From positions 30,571,889 to 30,635,888 of the forward strand of contig CM019713.1 in NCBI GenBank assembly GCA_009760885.1: a stretch of 64,000 bases of DNA. The letters are read 5' to 3'. The notes below the pieces were generated by a model. It worked only from the letters and a program-made list of their open reading frames with translations, was not told the origin of the DNA and ran no database searches. Positions 51,843 through 63,264 of this stretch are shown one piece after another; within the stretch, counting starts at the first letter, position 1, and each line of letters opens with the position of its first letter. The position numbers were made by a program, and so were the translations under genes. The DNA comes from Achatina immaculata (Eukaryota; Mollusca; Gastropoda; Stylommatophora; Achatinidae).

Positions 51843-53309
51843 CTTCTTCTTCTTCTTCGGTCGCTTCTACCACCAAGACCGCACTGTGATCCTACTGAAT
51901 TTACGCCTGTGGTCCTCGTTAGGTCCCGTGGTCTCCTGTGTGGGGTTCAGAGTATCACAGGGCTTTAGCTTGTATTCTTGGTGGGTCTCTGAAGCGGGAT
52001 TGCGTGACACCGTGGTTTTTATTGCACCAGTTTAGTCTAGGGTTGGACTTTCTCACCGGAAGACCTCGACGTGTTTAGGATATCAGTGCATCCCCGCTGG
52101 GTGAGAGGCGGTAGCCCACCCAGGCCAGAGTTGGACCTTCTCACCGGAAAATCTCGACGTGTTTTGAGATACCCGTGTGTCACCGCCGAGTGAGAGGTGG
52201 TTGCCCATCCAGTCCAGGGTTGGACTTTCTCACTGGAAAACCTCAGCGTGATTAGGATACGCAAACACCCCCGCTGGGTGAGAGGTGGTTGCCTATCTAG
52301 ACTGCCCTGGTCCAGTGTCTCCGACTTCAGCATTTTTTGGTCGTGGCCGCTACCCTTCCTAGTTGTGACCAGGATGGAGCTTTTGTCCAGGAGGATGAAT
52401 CCTCGCTACTAGTGACTTCCACCCCTGGGTTGAGCCGGTTTAGGCATATTCTCCCAGTATGGGCGTGTTTGGGACGTGACTGACCTCTAGAGCAGAGGTA
52501 CTGTGACATGCATAGCCTTCAAGATTCACCCCTGGTGTGAGCCGGTTTAGGCAAAATTCACCAGTATGGGTGTATATCAGGCGTGACCGATCTCTAGAGC
52601 GGAGGTGGCATGACATGTCTAGCCATCAAGTTCCACCCCTGGTGTGTGCCGGTTTAGGCATATTTCACCAGTGTAGGTGTATTTCGGACGTGGTCGGCCT
52701 CTAGAGCAGAGGCGCCGTGGTATGTGTAGCTCTCGCAGCGATACTACTGGACATACCGATTAAATGTCACATTATCTTTTCCTTCACCTTTTCACATCAG
52801 TACCACACAGCAACCTTTATTCTTTTTCCGCATTTTCTTCCTCGACCGGGAGGAGCTTCATTCCACGCGCGGCATTCGAAGAGTCTCGCCAGCAGTGTCT
52901 TAACCTCTGGGTTAAGCTGGTTCATGCATTCCACCCGATATGACTGCACTCAGGACGTGGCAGACCTCCAGACCAGAGGTGCCTTGGTTTGACCGTTTGC
53001 TTTGCCTTATCCTTTCTACCACTTTTTCCGCAGTGGTGCCGCGCGGCAACCCCTTTTTCACTTTTCTTCACTGGCCGGGAGGAGCACCGCTCCACGCAGG
53101 GCAGCTGAAGAATCTCGCCAACAGCGGTAGATGAGCTACCAAACGTGTCATTCATTTACCCTTCGCCCCTTCTCCTGTCAGTTTAAACAGTTCTGCCACG
53201 GGAAGGCCAGGAGCTGGACTTGACTGCCAGAGGCTGTTTGAGACGCGCGCCGTTGGAGTGGAGATCGAATTCTCCACCCCACCTCCGGCAATAGCAGTCC
53301 TTAGAACCA
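51843..53309 (-). mobile_element. Unidentified 1.5-kb retro-type repeat ('element X'), copy 2, perfect 13-bp duplication
   Basis: Flanked by AATGCATGATAAT at 51830-51842 and 53310-53322. On the - strand it starts GGTTCTAAGGACTGC and ends in (GAA)n. It has the same order of parts as copy 1: three ~86-bp sub-repeats (about 52037-52300), four to five ~105-bp sub-repeats (about 52414-52970) and a terminal 300 bases. A weak - strand frame at 52922-53155 (MNDTFGSSSTAVGEILQLPC) is shared with copy 1 (9893-10117) and keeps similar amino acids, so a short coding ancestry is possible. Confidence 0.85.
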
Positions 53310-53560
53310 AATGCATGATAATAAATATACAATGTAATTTCAGCTAATTTCCATTTCTAAAATTCTAAAATGAAATTCGAGAGAGAACCACGGAAACCAG
53401 TTTTGTGCGTGTGTTTACTGCACAAGTTAGTAGCCCTTACTTGTCGCAAGGTAGACTTTCCGCAATTGTATCGCTAACCATATGAGTATTAACAAAAGTT
53501 AACACTAAGATTCAGACAGATAATGTAACCCGAAAAGTGTTAATTTTGCAATAGTATAAA

Positions 53561-53562
<2 letters not shown>

Positions 53563-53602
<40 letters not shown>
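53563..53602. repeat. (TA)n microsatellite
   Basis: Pure TA run. GAAA repeats follow at 53715-53770. Confidence 0.95.
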
Positions 53603-53604
<2 letters not shown>

Positions 53605-53799
53605 GAGGTCTCAGCATCCACCAAAATGGGCCATGCTCTTAACATAATAATGCACCAGATTCTTCATTTATTTCTTTTTTTTTAACGTTATGTAAGTGCG
53701 CAGTTCTTTGGAGAAAGAAAGAAAGAAAGAAAGAAATGAATGAAAGAAAGACAGGCAGAAAGAAAGAAATGTGCAAATAAATATTATTCGCATAATGTT

Positions 53800-54475
53800 T
53801 ACTTCTCATTAACCATGAAGGAAAAATATACATAAAAGGAACAGCTGTTGAAGAAGTAAACAAATTTGCATATCTCGGCAGCTACATAGACCAGGATGGT
53901 GACACCAGAAAGGAAGTTAGAATTCGAATTGCAAAAACAGCACTGACCTTCAAGAATCTTGAGAACATATGGCATTAAAAAGTTATAAGCACAAAAACCA
54001 AGTTAAGATTACTCAATTCAAATGTAATATCCACCTTCATGCATACATGTGAAAGCTGGAAAACGACTAAAGAAATAGACAAGAAATTAGACTCTTTTGA
54101 GAACAAATCCCCCAGGAAAATACTCGGTATAAAGTGGAACGAATTCAAGAACAACGCAGAAATAAGACAGATGAGCGAACAACAACCTGTCTCATGGGTG
54201 ATCAGGAAAAGAAGATGGACATATGTCGGTCATGTGCTAAGAAGAAACAACCAGAGAATCCCAAAACAAGCTATCAAGTGGAACATAAAAGGCAGAAGAA
54301 AAAGAGGCCGACCACGTGAAACTCTAAAGAGGACATTGTTAAGAGAAGCCAGTTTAGTGGGAATAACATCCCTTGATGAGGTTGAAAAGCTCGCCGAAAA
54401 CAGGAAATAAGAAGGAAATCTTGGCAAACTACCACGTTTAACGGCACGGGAAGGATGTAAGATGTAAGAGTGCTT
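53800..54475 (+). mobile_element. LINE family A, 3' part
   Basis: Frames give VEEVNKFAYLGSYIDQDGDT, 'LDSFENKSPRKILGIKWNEF', 'RRWTYVGHVLRRNNQRIPKQ' and KGRRKRGRPRETLKRTLLRE, then VEKLAENRK, ending in 'aacggcacgggaaggatgta' and GATGTAAG tail units. It is the best copy of the family whose tail is at 2387-2487 and 16386-16578. A TAA near 54408 cuts the end. Confidence 0.88.
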
Positions 54476-55229
54476 GCTAGGAGAAAACATGGCGGCCACT
54501 GGGGACAACTGTGATATTCTAAATTACATATTAAATCTATCCAGGCCGGTTGTACAAATATGTGCGTACTTACGCATAGTGGTAAACGTGTGGTCTCATA
54601 GTTTGGCTTGACTGTCACTTAAAGTCCGTTTTCGGGCGGTTACTGGCTGTATTTTCTGGCATACATGTAGGTCATCCTGTGATTCTGAAGATATCTGACG
54701 CGATGTGTGCTAAAATTTACCACCATGTTGGTGCTGATCTTTTATTATGATATACTTCAGTGAAATGATTGTTTTTAAAAAAATATGTTTTTGTTTTGTT
54801 ATTTGTATATGCATGTCGTATTGTTTATATATGTGTGTAAGTACGAGTATGTATGCATAGTGTATGCATTATGCATGCATGTAATGTGTATATGTATGTA
54901 TGCATATATGCAAATGGTATATAGGTATGTATGCACATTTTGTTGTGTACTATGTGTTTATGTGTATATGTGTATGTATGCCTATATATCTGTATGAATG
55001 AATGTATGTGTGTATATTTTATGTATATATATTTGAATATACCGGTGCTCTATTTAAGAATGTTGTTACTAACTTCTACATCTCGACAATATGAGATAAG
55101 TGTTCTCCTGTGTAAAATCATCAAAAACGTACAGTGCTATTCCAGAATTAACCACCGATTGGCTGGTAGAAAAAAAAATGAAAATAACATAGAAAAAAAA
55201 TATTGTATTACACGAAAAACGTACATACA
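54476..55229. other. Non-coding, TATG-rich
   Basis: 54785-55030 is a low-complexity run of TATG/TGTA words, whose open frames (cysteine-tyrosine-rich) are an artefact. No gene. Confidence 0.5.
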
Positions 55230-55239
55230 TAACTTATAT

Positions 55240-55577
55240 TCATTCATTCATTCATTCATTCATTTGCATGTCCCTTGCGGAACTTTGCCTCCCTAACAGT
55301 ACTCCTGCAGGCCTCTCGGTTGTGAGCAAGATGACCTGCTGCTGATGCATCCATTTGTGGATCATCAACGATGTGTCTTGCAGCCATCTTTGCCTTGGTC
55401 TTTCTCTCTTTCTTTTTGCCATTATGTACCCTTCCAAGACGGTCTTCTCTAGATTATCATGACGTTTAATGTGTCAAAAATACTTAAGTTTTCTCTGTTT
55501 AATCCTCTTTAATAGCCAGCCTTCTTTAATAGTAAGTTCTTGTAGTATAGATATATTTGTTCTCTTTTGTGTCCATG
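55240..55577 (-). mobile_element. LINE family C tail insertion, perfect 10-bp duplication
   Basis: 338 bases; - strand reading EGYIMAKRKRERPRQRWLQD and AGHLAHNREACRSTVREAKF-like, tail of ATGA units. Flanked by TAACTTATAT at 55230-55239 and 55578-55587; the right copy runs into the TA microsatellite. Confidence 0.9.
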
Positions 55578-55580
55578 TAA

Positions 55581-55582
<2 letters not shown>

Positions 55583-55656
<74 letters not shown>
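55583..55656. repeat. (TA)n microsatellite, 37 units
   Basis: Uninterrupted TA dinucleotide repeat between the LINE C insertion and the SINE. Confidence 0.95.
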
Positions 55657-55657
<1 letters not shown>

Positions 55658-55658
<1 letters not shown>

Positions 55659-55920
55659 TAAAAGGTACAGGTAATCCTGTCATGCCTTAGAGGCACATAG
55701 GGATATGGTGTTAGTGCCCATATTTTCCTTGACCTGTCAGCACACTAGAGGGTGATATGGTCCGTATCACGCATGGCTGCCTTTCCTTCCCCAACTCCAG
55801 AAGAAGTCTGGTAACCATTTCTACAGCTGGATGACTGGGAGCCTCCGGCCGGATTCGAACTCCCGACCTTTGCCATGAAAGACCAGTGTACTAACCATTT
55901 CGCCACTCAGACACCCATAT
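55658..55920 (-). mobile_element. tRNA-derived SINE (second family), interrupted in its head by a LINE
   Basis: Same family as 13078-13334. - strand head GGGTGTCTGAGTGGCGAAAT with box B GGAGTTCGAATCC. The LINE at 55921-59110 entered after GGGTGTCTG; the remaining head bases recur at 59111-59123. Confidence 0.9.
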
Positions 55921-58900
55921 CTCTCTCTGAACCTTAAGTGCCCAGGGCACATGGGGCTTCCACAAGGGTTTTCCACAAATGCCTGTCTTTCGCCTTTTTT
56001 TCTGCTCTTGCCCAGGTGAGCCCTCTATTGCTCAACATCCTTTCTGTTGTTCTTCTCCATGTCTCTTTTGGTCTACCCTTACTTCTGCTCCCCTGTGGTG
56101 TCCATCTTAGTGCTATTTTTGGTAGTGAGTTGTCAGTCATTCGGAGCACATGTCCCAACCATCGCCAGCGTCTTTCCTCAATAATTGTTGTCAGTGGTTT
56201 CATCTGCATTTCTGCCAATAAGATGTTATTTCTTATGGTGTTTGGCCAAAATATTTTTTTAATTCTACGTAAACATTTAGTCTGGAAAGAATTTAACTTG
56301 TTTTCTATGGTTTTGGTGATTTTCCAGCATTCACTTCCATAGAGTAGTACACTTAGAACATTACTCTTAAATATCCTGATTTTCATATTTATGCTTAGTT
56401 TATTTGATTTCCATATATTCTGTAGCATTGCAAAAGCCTGGTTTGCTTTAGTAAGTCTGCTGTTGATGTCCTCTGTGCTGTCTCCATTTTCTACTACTCT
56501 GCTGCCAAGGTATACAAATTCGTTGACCTCCTCCACTAACTTGTTATCTACTCTGAGTACATTTCTGTTGTTCACATTTTGCTTCATTAACTTTGTCTTT
56601 CCTACGTTGATCTTTAGTCCTATGTTGTTTGCATTCTGGGTTAACTTGTTTATTTTATCTTGCATATCTTTGTGACTGCTTGATAATAGACAAATGTCGT
56701 CCGCAAAGTCAAGGTCCTCCAGCACTGTGTTAAGGGTCCATTGTAATCCTCTGCGTTTGTCTGATGTTGCCTCCTTCATTAACCAGTCTACTGCCAAGAT
56801 AAATAATGTTGGTGATAGTACACATCCCTGTTTCACTCCTGTTTGTACCCTAAAGCTGCTGGAGGTATGTTCTCCACAGATAACTTTGCACTGAAAACCC
56901 TCGTATAGGGCTTTGATTACATTAACTATTTTATGGGGGAGGCCATGCCATCTTAGGATTTTCCACAGTGCATCTCTGTTGACACTGTCAAAGGCTTTCT
57001 CAAAATCTATGAATAATGCATATGTTGTGCTATGCCATTCATTTGCCTGTTCTAATATTTGTCTAAGTACAATATATGGTCTATGCATGATCTTCCTTTC
57101 CTAAATCCTGCCTGCTCTTTCCGAAGTTTTTCCTCAAGTGTTGGTACAATTCTGTTGATGATTATTCTGCAAAATACTTTACTAGTGAGTGGCAGTAGGG
57201 TAATGCCTCTCCAGTTCCCGCAATCTCTGAGGTCACCCTTCTTTGGTAGTTTTACTATAAGACCAGTTTTCCACTCCTCTGGGGCTTTTTCTAAATCCCA
57301 AATTTGTTGTAATATCCGGCAAAGTTGTTTTGGTGTTTCTGTTTCTTCTGCTTTCAACATCTCAGCAGTCACTTCATCTTCACCTGGTGCCCTGTCTGAT
57401 TTTAGCATCTTTATCGCCTCTTTTACTTCATTTATTGTTATGGTCCTGTATTGATGTTTAGTTCCGCTTTTGCTTCAGGTATATCTATTGCTTGTGCTGC
57501 TTGTGTTCTGTTTAGTAGGGTGTTAAAGTGTTCCCTCCATCTTTCAATTTTTTCTCTTTCTCCACTGACCAGTTGTCCATTTTGTGTTCTTACTGCACTT
57601 TCACATCTTGTATTGAAGTTACCTGTCATCTGCTTTGTGATTTTATATATGGTTTTCATGTCATTTGTATATGCTGCTTTCTCTGCTGTCTCTGCTAAGT
57701 TGTCATAATACTGACGTTTATCTCGACGGCATGATTCCTTCACTTCTTTGTCTTTTTGTGCATAATTACTTAAAACTCGTTCTTTAAGCCGTTGTGATTT
57801 GGTGTTCAGTAATTTTTTCTTGATTTCTTTTCTTTGCTCTATCTTTTCCCATGTGGTCTCACTTATCCATTCCTCTTTTCTCCTTTTCCGATATCCCAGC
57901 ACCTCTTTTGCTGTTTCCTGTAGTGTTTTATTGAACTCTAATATGGACATTTCTGCTTCGTCTTGTAGGACACTGAAGCGGTTCTTAAGTATTATTGAGA
58001 ATTCATTTCTTGTTTGCTGGTCTATCAGTTTTCTTGTATCAAAATGTATCTTTCTGTGTTCTCCAATTCTGGCTTTCCTTAATTTTAGTTTTATTTTTGC
58101 TACCAGAAGGTTGTGATCACTTCCTATATCTGCTCCTTTCCTTGCTCGCACATCTTGTAGTGACCGTTTCCACTTGTTGTTTATTAGTATGTGATCGATT
58201 TGGTTTTCTGTGGTTTTATCTGGTGACCTCCAAGTCACCTTATGGATGTTTTTGTGTTGGAAAATTGTCCCTCCGATGGTCATCATGTTTTCTTCACAGA
58301 AACTGCACAGTCTTTCTCCATTTTCATTTATTTCTCCGATTCCTTCTCTTCCCATGATTCTTCTTCTATCTTCATTTCCTTCACCTACTTTTGCATTGAA
58401 GTCGCCCAAGATGAGTAGCATATCATGCTTGGGTATTGTTTCTACTGTGGCTTGGAGGCTGTTGTAAAAATCTTCTTTTAATTCCTCTTCAGCTGCTTCT
58501 GTTGGTGCATAACAAACTATAATAGACAGCTTCGTGAATCTTGAGTTGAACCGTGCATATAATAATCTCTCATTTATTGGGGTCCATTTCAGCAATGCTC
58601 TTGATGCTTCTTTTGTTATAATCAATGCTACTCCTCCTTCATGAAGATCTTCTTTACCTGACCATATTATTGTATCTTCTGTGTGCTGTGTTGTTAATTT
58701 CTTTCTGCCTTGTCCTGTCCATCTTGCTTCTTGTATTCCTAGTATGTCTAGTTTGTATCTGTGCATTTCCTTGATGGTTTGTGCTAGTTTTCCAGTCTGG
58801 TTTAGTGTTCTTACATTCCAGCTGCCTATATGCATCTTTTGTTTAGGTTCCAGGAGGTCTGCAGTCGGGCTGGGGACTTCCAGTGGCTGGCTTTCATCCA

Positions 58901-59110
58901 CAACCTTCATGGGCTCAGTTTCCTGATACGCATTTCTCCTTCCACCTGCATTTGCTTTTTCCCTTGCTTCTGTTTCTGTAGCAGTCTGATAGTTTTTTAC
59001 CAGATAGGGTTGCTGGCCCTATGCTGAACCCTCCTTAGTCGCCTTTTACGATCATGCATGGTAGGGTACAGTGGTCCTATTCTTTGCAGATCCCGGGTAC
59101 CACACGGGTA
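55921..59110 (-). mobile_element. Almost full-length RTE-like LINE, 3190 bp
   Basis: Bounded by the 13-bp duplication ATATGGGTGTCTG (- strand; 55908-55920 and 59111-59123). It has a ~200-base leader, then endonuclease and reverse transcriptase in one coding region and a short 3' end (TTAAGGTTCAGAGAGA). 3' fragments of the same family lie at 7678-8130 and 59797-60105. Length fits RTE-type LINEs (about 3.2 kb, one main ORF). Confidence 0.93.
55934..58910 (-). pseudogene. RTE-like endonuclease/reverse transcriptase, two frameshifts
   Basis: Part 1 (58910-57438, 490 codons) is an apurinic-type endonuclease: MHIGSWNVRTLNQTGKLAQT, EARWTGQGRKK, GDFNAKVGEG, NQIDHILINNKW and the closing GSDHNLLVAKI hold the conserved Asn, Glu, Asp and His. 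Part 2 (57408-57052) starts the reverse transcriptase: SDRAPGEDEVTAEMLK, GNWRGITLLPLTSKVF and QAGFRKGRSC. Part 3 (57088-55934) continues with LFIDFEKAFDSV, GVKQGCVLSPTLF, and the catalytic FADD in EDLDFADDICLLSS, ending 'SRSKGRPKETWRRT'. Only two frame changes (near 57440 and 57080) separate the parts, so it was functional fairly recently. Normal role: nicking target DNA and target-primed reverse transcription in the nucleus. Confidence 0.93.
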
Positions 59111-59117
59111 CAGACAC

Positions 59118-59120
<3 letters not shown>

Positions 59121-59156
<36 letters not shown>
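59121..59156. repeat. (TA)n microsatellite
   Basis: TA run adjoining the LINE 5' end. Before the LINE entered, the SINE head directly followed such a run. Confidence 0.95.
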
Positions 59157-59159
<3 letters not shown>

Positions 59160-59790
59160 CAAGGTAACTGAAATATGTATCAATGAGAAAAAATTGGAAG
59201 AAGTAGAGAGTTTTGAATATCTTGGATCATTGCTAATTAATAATGAAGATACAATGAAGGAAATTAAAAGGAGGACATATATCGCTCTTCAGAAAGTAAA
59301 ACAGTTAAAGAATCTGTGGATAGGAACAGACAGAACTACAAAAATAAGATTTTTAAGGGCGTGAATCTTTCCCATCGCAACATATGCCTGTGAGACTTGA
59401 ACACTTAACAAACAGATGAGAAACACATAAATATCTTTGAATGTAAATGCAATAGAAGAAGTTTTCAAATATCATGGCTACAATATATATATATATATAT
59501 ATCCATACTACAAGAACTTAATATTGAAGAAGGCTGGCTAGTAAAGGGGATTAAACAAAGAAAACCTAAATATTTTGGACACATTAAACCTCATGATAAT
59601 CTAGAGAAGCCGTCTAGGAAGGGTACATAATGGGAAAAAGAAAGAGAGGAAGACCAAGGCGAAGATGGCTGCAAGATATCATTGATGATCTGCAAATGGA
59701 TGCATCAGCAGCAGGCCATCTTGCTCACAACCGAGAGGCCTACAGGAGTGCTGTTAGGGAAGCAAAGTTCCTCAAGGGACATACAAATGT
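59160..59790 (+). mobile_element. LINE family C, 3' part
   Basis: Frames give INEKKLEEVESFEYLGSLLI, NNEDTMKEIKRR, 'TDRTTKIRFLRA', then after a (TA)n run at 59485-59502 'YYKNLILKKAGW', 'DDLQMDASAAGHLAHNREAY' and 'AVREAKF'. It is followed at once by a 3' fragment of the RTE-like LINE. Several frameshifts. Confidence 0.85.
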
Positions 59791-59796
59791 ATATAT

Positions 59797-60105
59797 CTGA
59801 ACCTTAAGTGCCCAGGGCACATGGGGCTTCCGCAAGGGTTTTCCGAAAATGCCTTTCCTTTGCCTTTGTTTTTCTGCTCTTGCCCAGGCGAGCCCTCTAT
59901 TGCTCAACATGCTTTCTGTTGTTCTTATCCATGTCTCTTTTGGTCTACCCTTACTTCTGTTCCCCTGTGGTGTCCATCTTAGTGCTATTTGTGGTAGTGA
60001 CTTGTCAGTCATTCGGAGCACATGTCCCAACCGTCGCCATTGACTTTCCTCAATAATTGCTGTCAGTGGCTTCATCTGCATTTCAGCCAACAAGATGTTA
60101 TATAT
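59797..60105 (-). mobile_element. RTE-like LINE 3' fragment, - strand
   Basis: - strand reading NILLAEMQMKPLTAIIEESQ, RLGHVLRMTDKSLPQ and RSKGRPKETWIRT, the same as 55934-56240. 5' end truncated at about 60105 and fused to a mariner remnant. Confidence 0.9.
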
Positions 60106-60450
60106 TATATATAACTGTTCCACACAGGAGCCATCAAGTTTCAGGTACATGTATCATGACACCAGCTTATTCAGGTTCTCATTAACGAACAACTCCGCCA
60201 GGGTATCCAGCCAGTTATTGACCGCATCTACGAGTTCTTCGTTGACATATCAGTCTCTCTGTGACAAATGGAAACAGACCAGTTCTCAAAATTTGATGAA
60301 ATTCGTCAGAAAGATCTGAAATCATAAAATGATGTTTTTCACACACGACTTGGTTGACTTTTTTTTTAACGAGTTCAGCATTCGAAGGTGGATGTCGTCC
60401 TTGTTCCCCCCTCAGCTTACACATTTGTGCGTCCATCCCTGAATTTCCTA
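60106..60450 (-). pseudogene. Internally deleted mariner-like transposase remnant
   Basis: On the - strand, a start with 'EKHHFMISDLSDEFHQI' and 'LFPFVTERLICQRR' resembles the DNA-binding part of a mariner-group transposase. It is followed almost directly by 'LAELFVNENLNKLVS' and 'YLKLDGSCVEQLY', which resembles the C-terminal end ('KLV..YD.CL...G.YVE'). The catalytic core is absent. The alignment is short, so the call is moderate. Confidence 0.5.
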
Positions 60451-60800
60451 AACTAGTCTGTCACAGAACTGTCATAACATTATCGCCGTATATTCGACAC
60501 AGTCAGCGACGAATCTAGGCGACGCTGTGGCCTTCTGTTTACAGAAAACTAACCACATCACTGATTTCACAGATGGCGGGTATATGGCGATTACAGGATT
60601 CATGTTTACTTGGTGGCTACTCGTGCATAACTGAACAAAGTGGGCTATAGGCTGGCATTTACCGAGGCTTTACTGCATCCTACATGAAATGCTCATGTTG
60701 ATATGGCAGCCGGTTTCTTTTACCAGCCTATCGAAGGCTGATTTTGGAATGTAACAGATAAAAGGGATGGCGACTGCAGTAAAACTGGTTGATATAAATG
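60451..60800. other. Unclassified DNA
   Basis: No gene. The end (60755-60800, 'agataaaagggatggcgact') belongs to the dispersed repeat also at 2820-2930. Confidence 0.4.
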
Positions 60801-60902
60801 AGGTAGATAGAGGTGTATGGTGCAGTTTTACAAAGTGAGGGAGGAAGTGAGCTCACTTCCTCCCTCATTTTGTAAAACTGCACCATACACCTCTATCTAC
60901 CT
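60801..60902. repeat. 102-bp palindrome without loop
   Basis: Arms 60801-60851 and 60852-60902 pair with one mismatch (gtgaggg / ccctcat), centre gagctc. Outer sequence 'aggtagatagaggtgtatgg' and 'tgcagttttac' is shared with 2820-2930. Confidence 0.95.
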
Positions 60903-61691
60903 GATTTTGGAATTACCCACTGAGTCAGGATCAGACTGTTTGATCGCAGAAAACACTTCATTAAAGAAGTGTCTAATAAGCAAGAACCAGTGATTTTAAG
61001 AGGAACAGTAGGCTTTAGACGAAAAAAAAAATTAAATCACATACACTCTTAAAATTCCAAGTAAGCACCATGTAACGGGTTGTGAATTTGTTTCCATAAA
61101 CATAAATACTGGTTTTAATTTTAATGAAGTAAACATATTTCCGTACATTAAAAGAATGATATAATTTGAAGACAAGGCAGTCTCACACGGGAGAACCTTG
61201 TAGCACAAATCACAGACTTGATACATCGGCACCAGCAATTACTGGGTATATTTTCCATGAGTTTCATCCTTGTGATATTGATGTGTATTACTGCATATTA
61301 TGAGGCCTGAGATATTACTGCATTTGAATCATCATCCTAATTGAATCATTTATTATTTAATCTTCCATATCGTCGATTAATGTTCTCCTTGTCATTATGC
61401 TGGTTGTCATTTTGCCAGTTGTTATGTTATTTTTGACGTCTAATATTTTTGATTAAATGATGTATTACTTGATGACGGGGTTATTGATTCGTACTGCACA
61501 TGTTATGTTTGTAATGTGTGTTGAATGTCAGATCCTTCAGTAGTAATTCATTACATTAAGCATATAATAGACGTAGGAAGGGGAGCGTGAGGTATATAAT
61601 ATTTGTATAGAAATATTTCTCTAAGGACAGTTTATAAAATAAAACGGGACCTTGTATGGAGTCTCATAAAGAATTATTCCTATATATAAAT
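60903..61691. other. Unclassified AT-rich DNA
   Basis: No gene or element recognised. Confidence 0.4.
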
Positions 61692-61701
61692 TGAACTTCA
61701 T

Positions 61702-61912
61702 TGATAATTTAAAGAAGACCGTATTGGAAGGATACATAATGGGAAAAAGAAAAAGAGGAAGACCAAAACGAAGATGGCTGCAAGAAATCGTTGACGATCT
61801 GCAAATGGACGCAGCAGCAGCAGGCCATCTTGCTCACAACCGAGAGGCCTACAGGAGAGCTGTTTGGGAGGCAAAGTTCCGCAAAGGATGTGCAAATGAA
61901 TGAATGAATGAA
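61702..61912 (+). mobile_element. LINE family C tail insertion, perfect 10-bp duplication
   Basis: 211 bases; reading KTVLEGYIMGKRKRGRPKRR, AAAAGHLAHNREAYRRAVWE and AKFRKGCANE-stop, then a (ATGA)n tail. Flanked by TGAACTTCAT at 61692-61701 and 61913-61922. The frame is open throughout, so this is the cleanest family C tail. Confidence 0.93.
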
Positions 61913-61922
61913 TGAACTTCAT

Positions 61923-62085
61923 AGCAGACCTGGGGCGTGAGAGATGGCCAGAGGACACAAGCTTGGGGGCAAAAGCTTTAGGGCTCCTATCAGGATCTGG
62001 AGAGGACTGCGGGGTTTGCCATGTCAGCAAGGATCAGGATCTGATGTGACCAACAACCTCGAACGCAGAAGAAGAAGAAGAACGT
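61923..62085 (+). mobile_element. 3' end of a (GAA)-tailed retroelement
   Basis: 'gatctgatgtgaccaacaac' followed by 'ctcgaacgcagaagaagaag' closes with a GAA tail. No upstream coding part is seen. The tail type is like that of element X. Confidence 0.45.
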
Positions 62086-63085
62086 TAGTTTAAAAAAAAA
62101 TGTACCGACTTTTATAACGCCTCCATGGGAAAAAAAAATGTTATTTCATTTAGCTGCTGCTTCAGAATTAAAAAAAAAATCTAACAAGAAAATTATAAAA
62201 TAAAATGTAACGCAGTCTACTTACTGTTAGGATTGTTGCAGTATTAACATGACAATCAGACAAACGGCGGTCTGTTGGGGGGAGCTATTTATAGACGCAA
62301 TTACTTCCAGAAAACAAGCTGAAAGGAGGGAATTAGCGGGGCTAGCAACATGTAAGCCAGAGACTTGTGTTTTTTGCCGAGAGTTAAAAAAGCAGATTGT
62401 GATAGTGTTGTGTTAGTGCAGTCCCTACTGCAAGTTATCGTCCTTAAGCTCTGTAGTGGCAGAGTATGTAGACAAGGTGCCGTCCCCGTGAGGTAGAGTT
62501 GCTGGGAGAACGGTCTGCGGCTTAACCGACTTTGACAGCCCTGTTTTAGAACTTGAACACGGGGAAGTATGGGTCAGGATGATGGCTGATATTTAAGATA
62601 TTGGTGGTGGTAGGGGAGGGGAGGGAGGGGGAGAAATTTCAATGACTTTTTTCAATTGCTAGAAAGTAACAATTCTGAAATAGTTCATTACTTTCAAAAA
62701 GTAATAAGGTTAAAAAGTAAATATACCTTCCGTTGACTAAATTCAAATCGATTAAATTAACACTGAGCATCTAAAGAGTGTCGAACAAGGAGGAGGAGGA
62801 GGGGGGGGGGGGGGTCGAGCTAGTGCATCACTCCAGTGCTTGAAGAACTGGGGGGGGGGGGCCGTAGTGGATGAAAGTAGAAGAAAAGAGGCTGGGGGTT
62901 GGGAGGGGGGAGAATTTTATACCGGGTTACAAAACTTATCTCAGTGGGGCCTGATCACTAGAAGTGATTTGAGGGGTTGCTGGGCAACACTTTGAAAGAT
63001 CAGGCAGTAGCTGGCTGGTCCCAGTGTCTTGATCTAAACATATATTATATTAATTCTTCCTTACTCGTTTGTTCTCTGTGCTGTC
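62086..63085. other. Unclassified DNA with G-rich tracts
   Basis: 62605-62640 and 62780-62925 contain long G runs on the + strand (runs of 10-14 G), which could form G-quadruplexes. No gene. Confidence 0.45.
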
Positions 63086-63088
63086 CTG

Positions 63089-63089
<1 letters not shown>

Positions 63090-63156
<67 letters not shown>
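63090..63156. repeat. (TA)n microsatellite
   Basis: TA run with a single break (ataatata). Confidence 0.95.
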
Positions 63157-63264
63157 CACAGCAGGCTCTACCCCAGTGGTAGTAAGGTCCCCATCTCTTC
63201 CACTGTGATCTGCTATATTTTTCTATACCTGCCCCTTTCGTGCCACAAACTTTCCAGTTTTTCA

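Noticed and set aside
54785..55296. Cys/Tyr-rich ORFs in the TATG-rich stretch
   Set aside because: Low-complexity repeat translation; no conserved pattern.
56391..58926. Several + strand ORFs of 65-131 codons
   Set aside because: Antisense shadows of the RTE-like LINE coding region.
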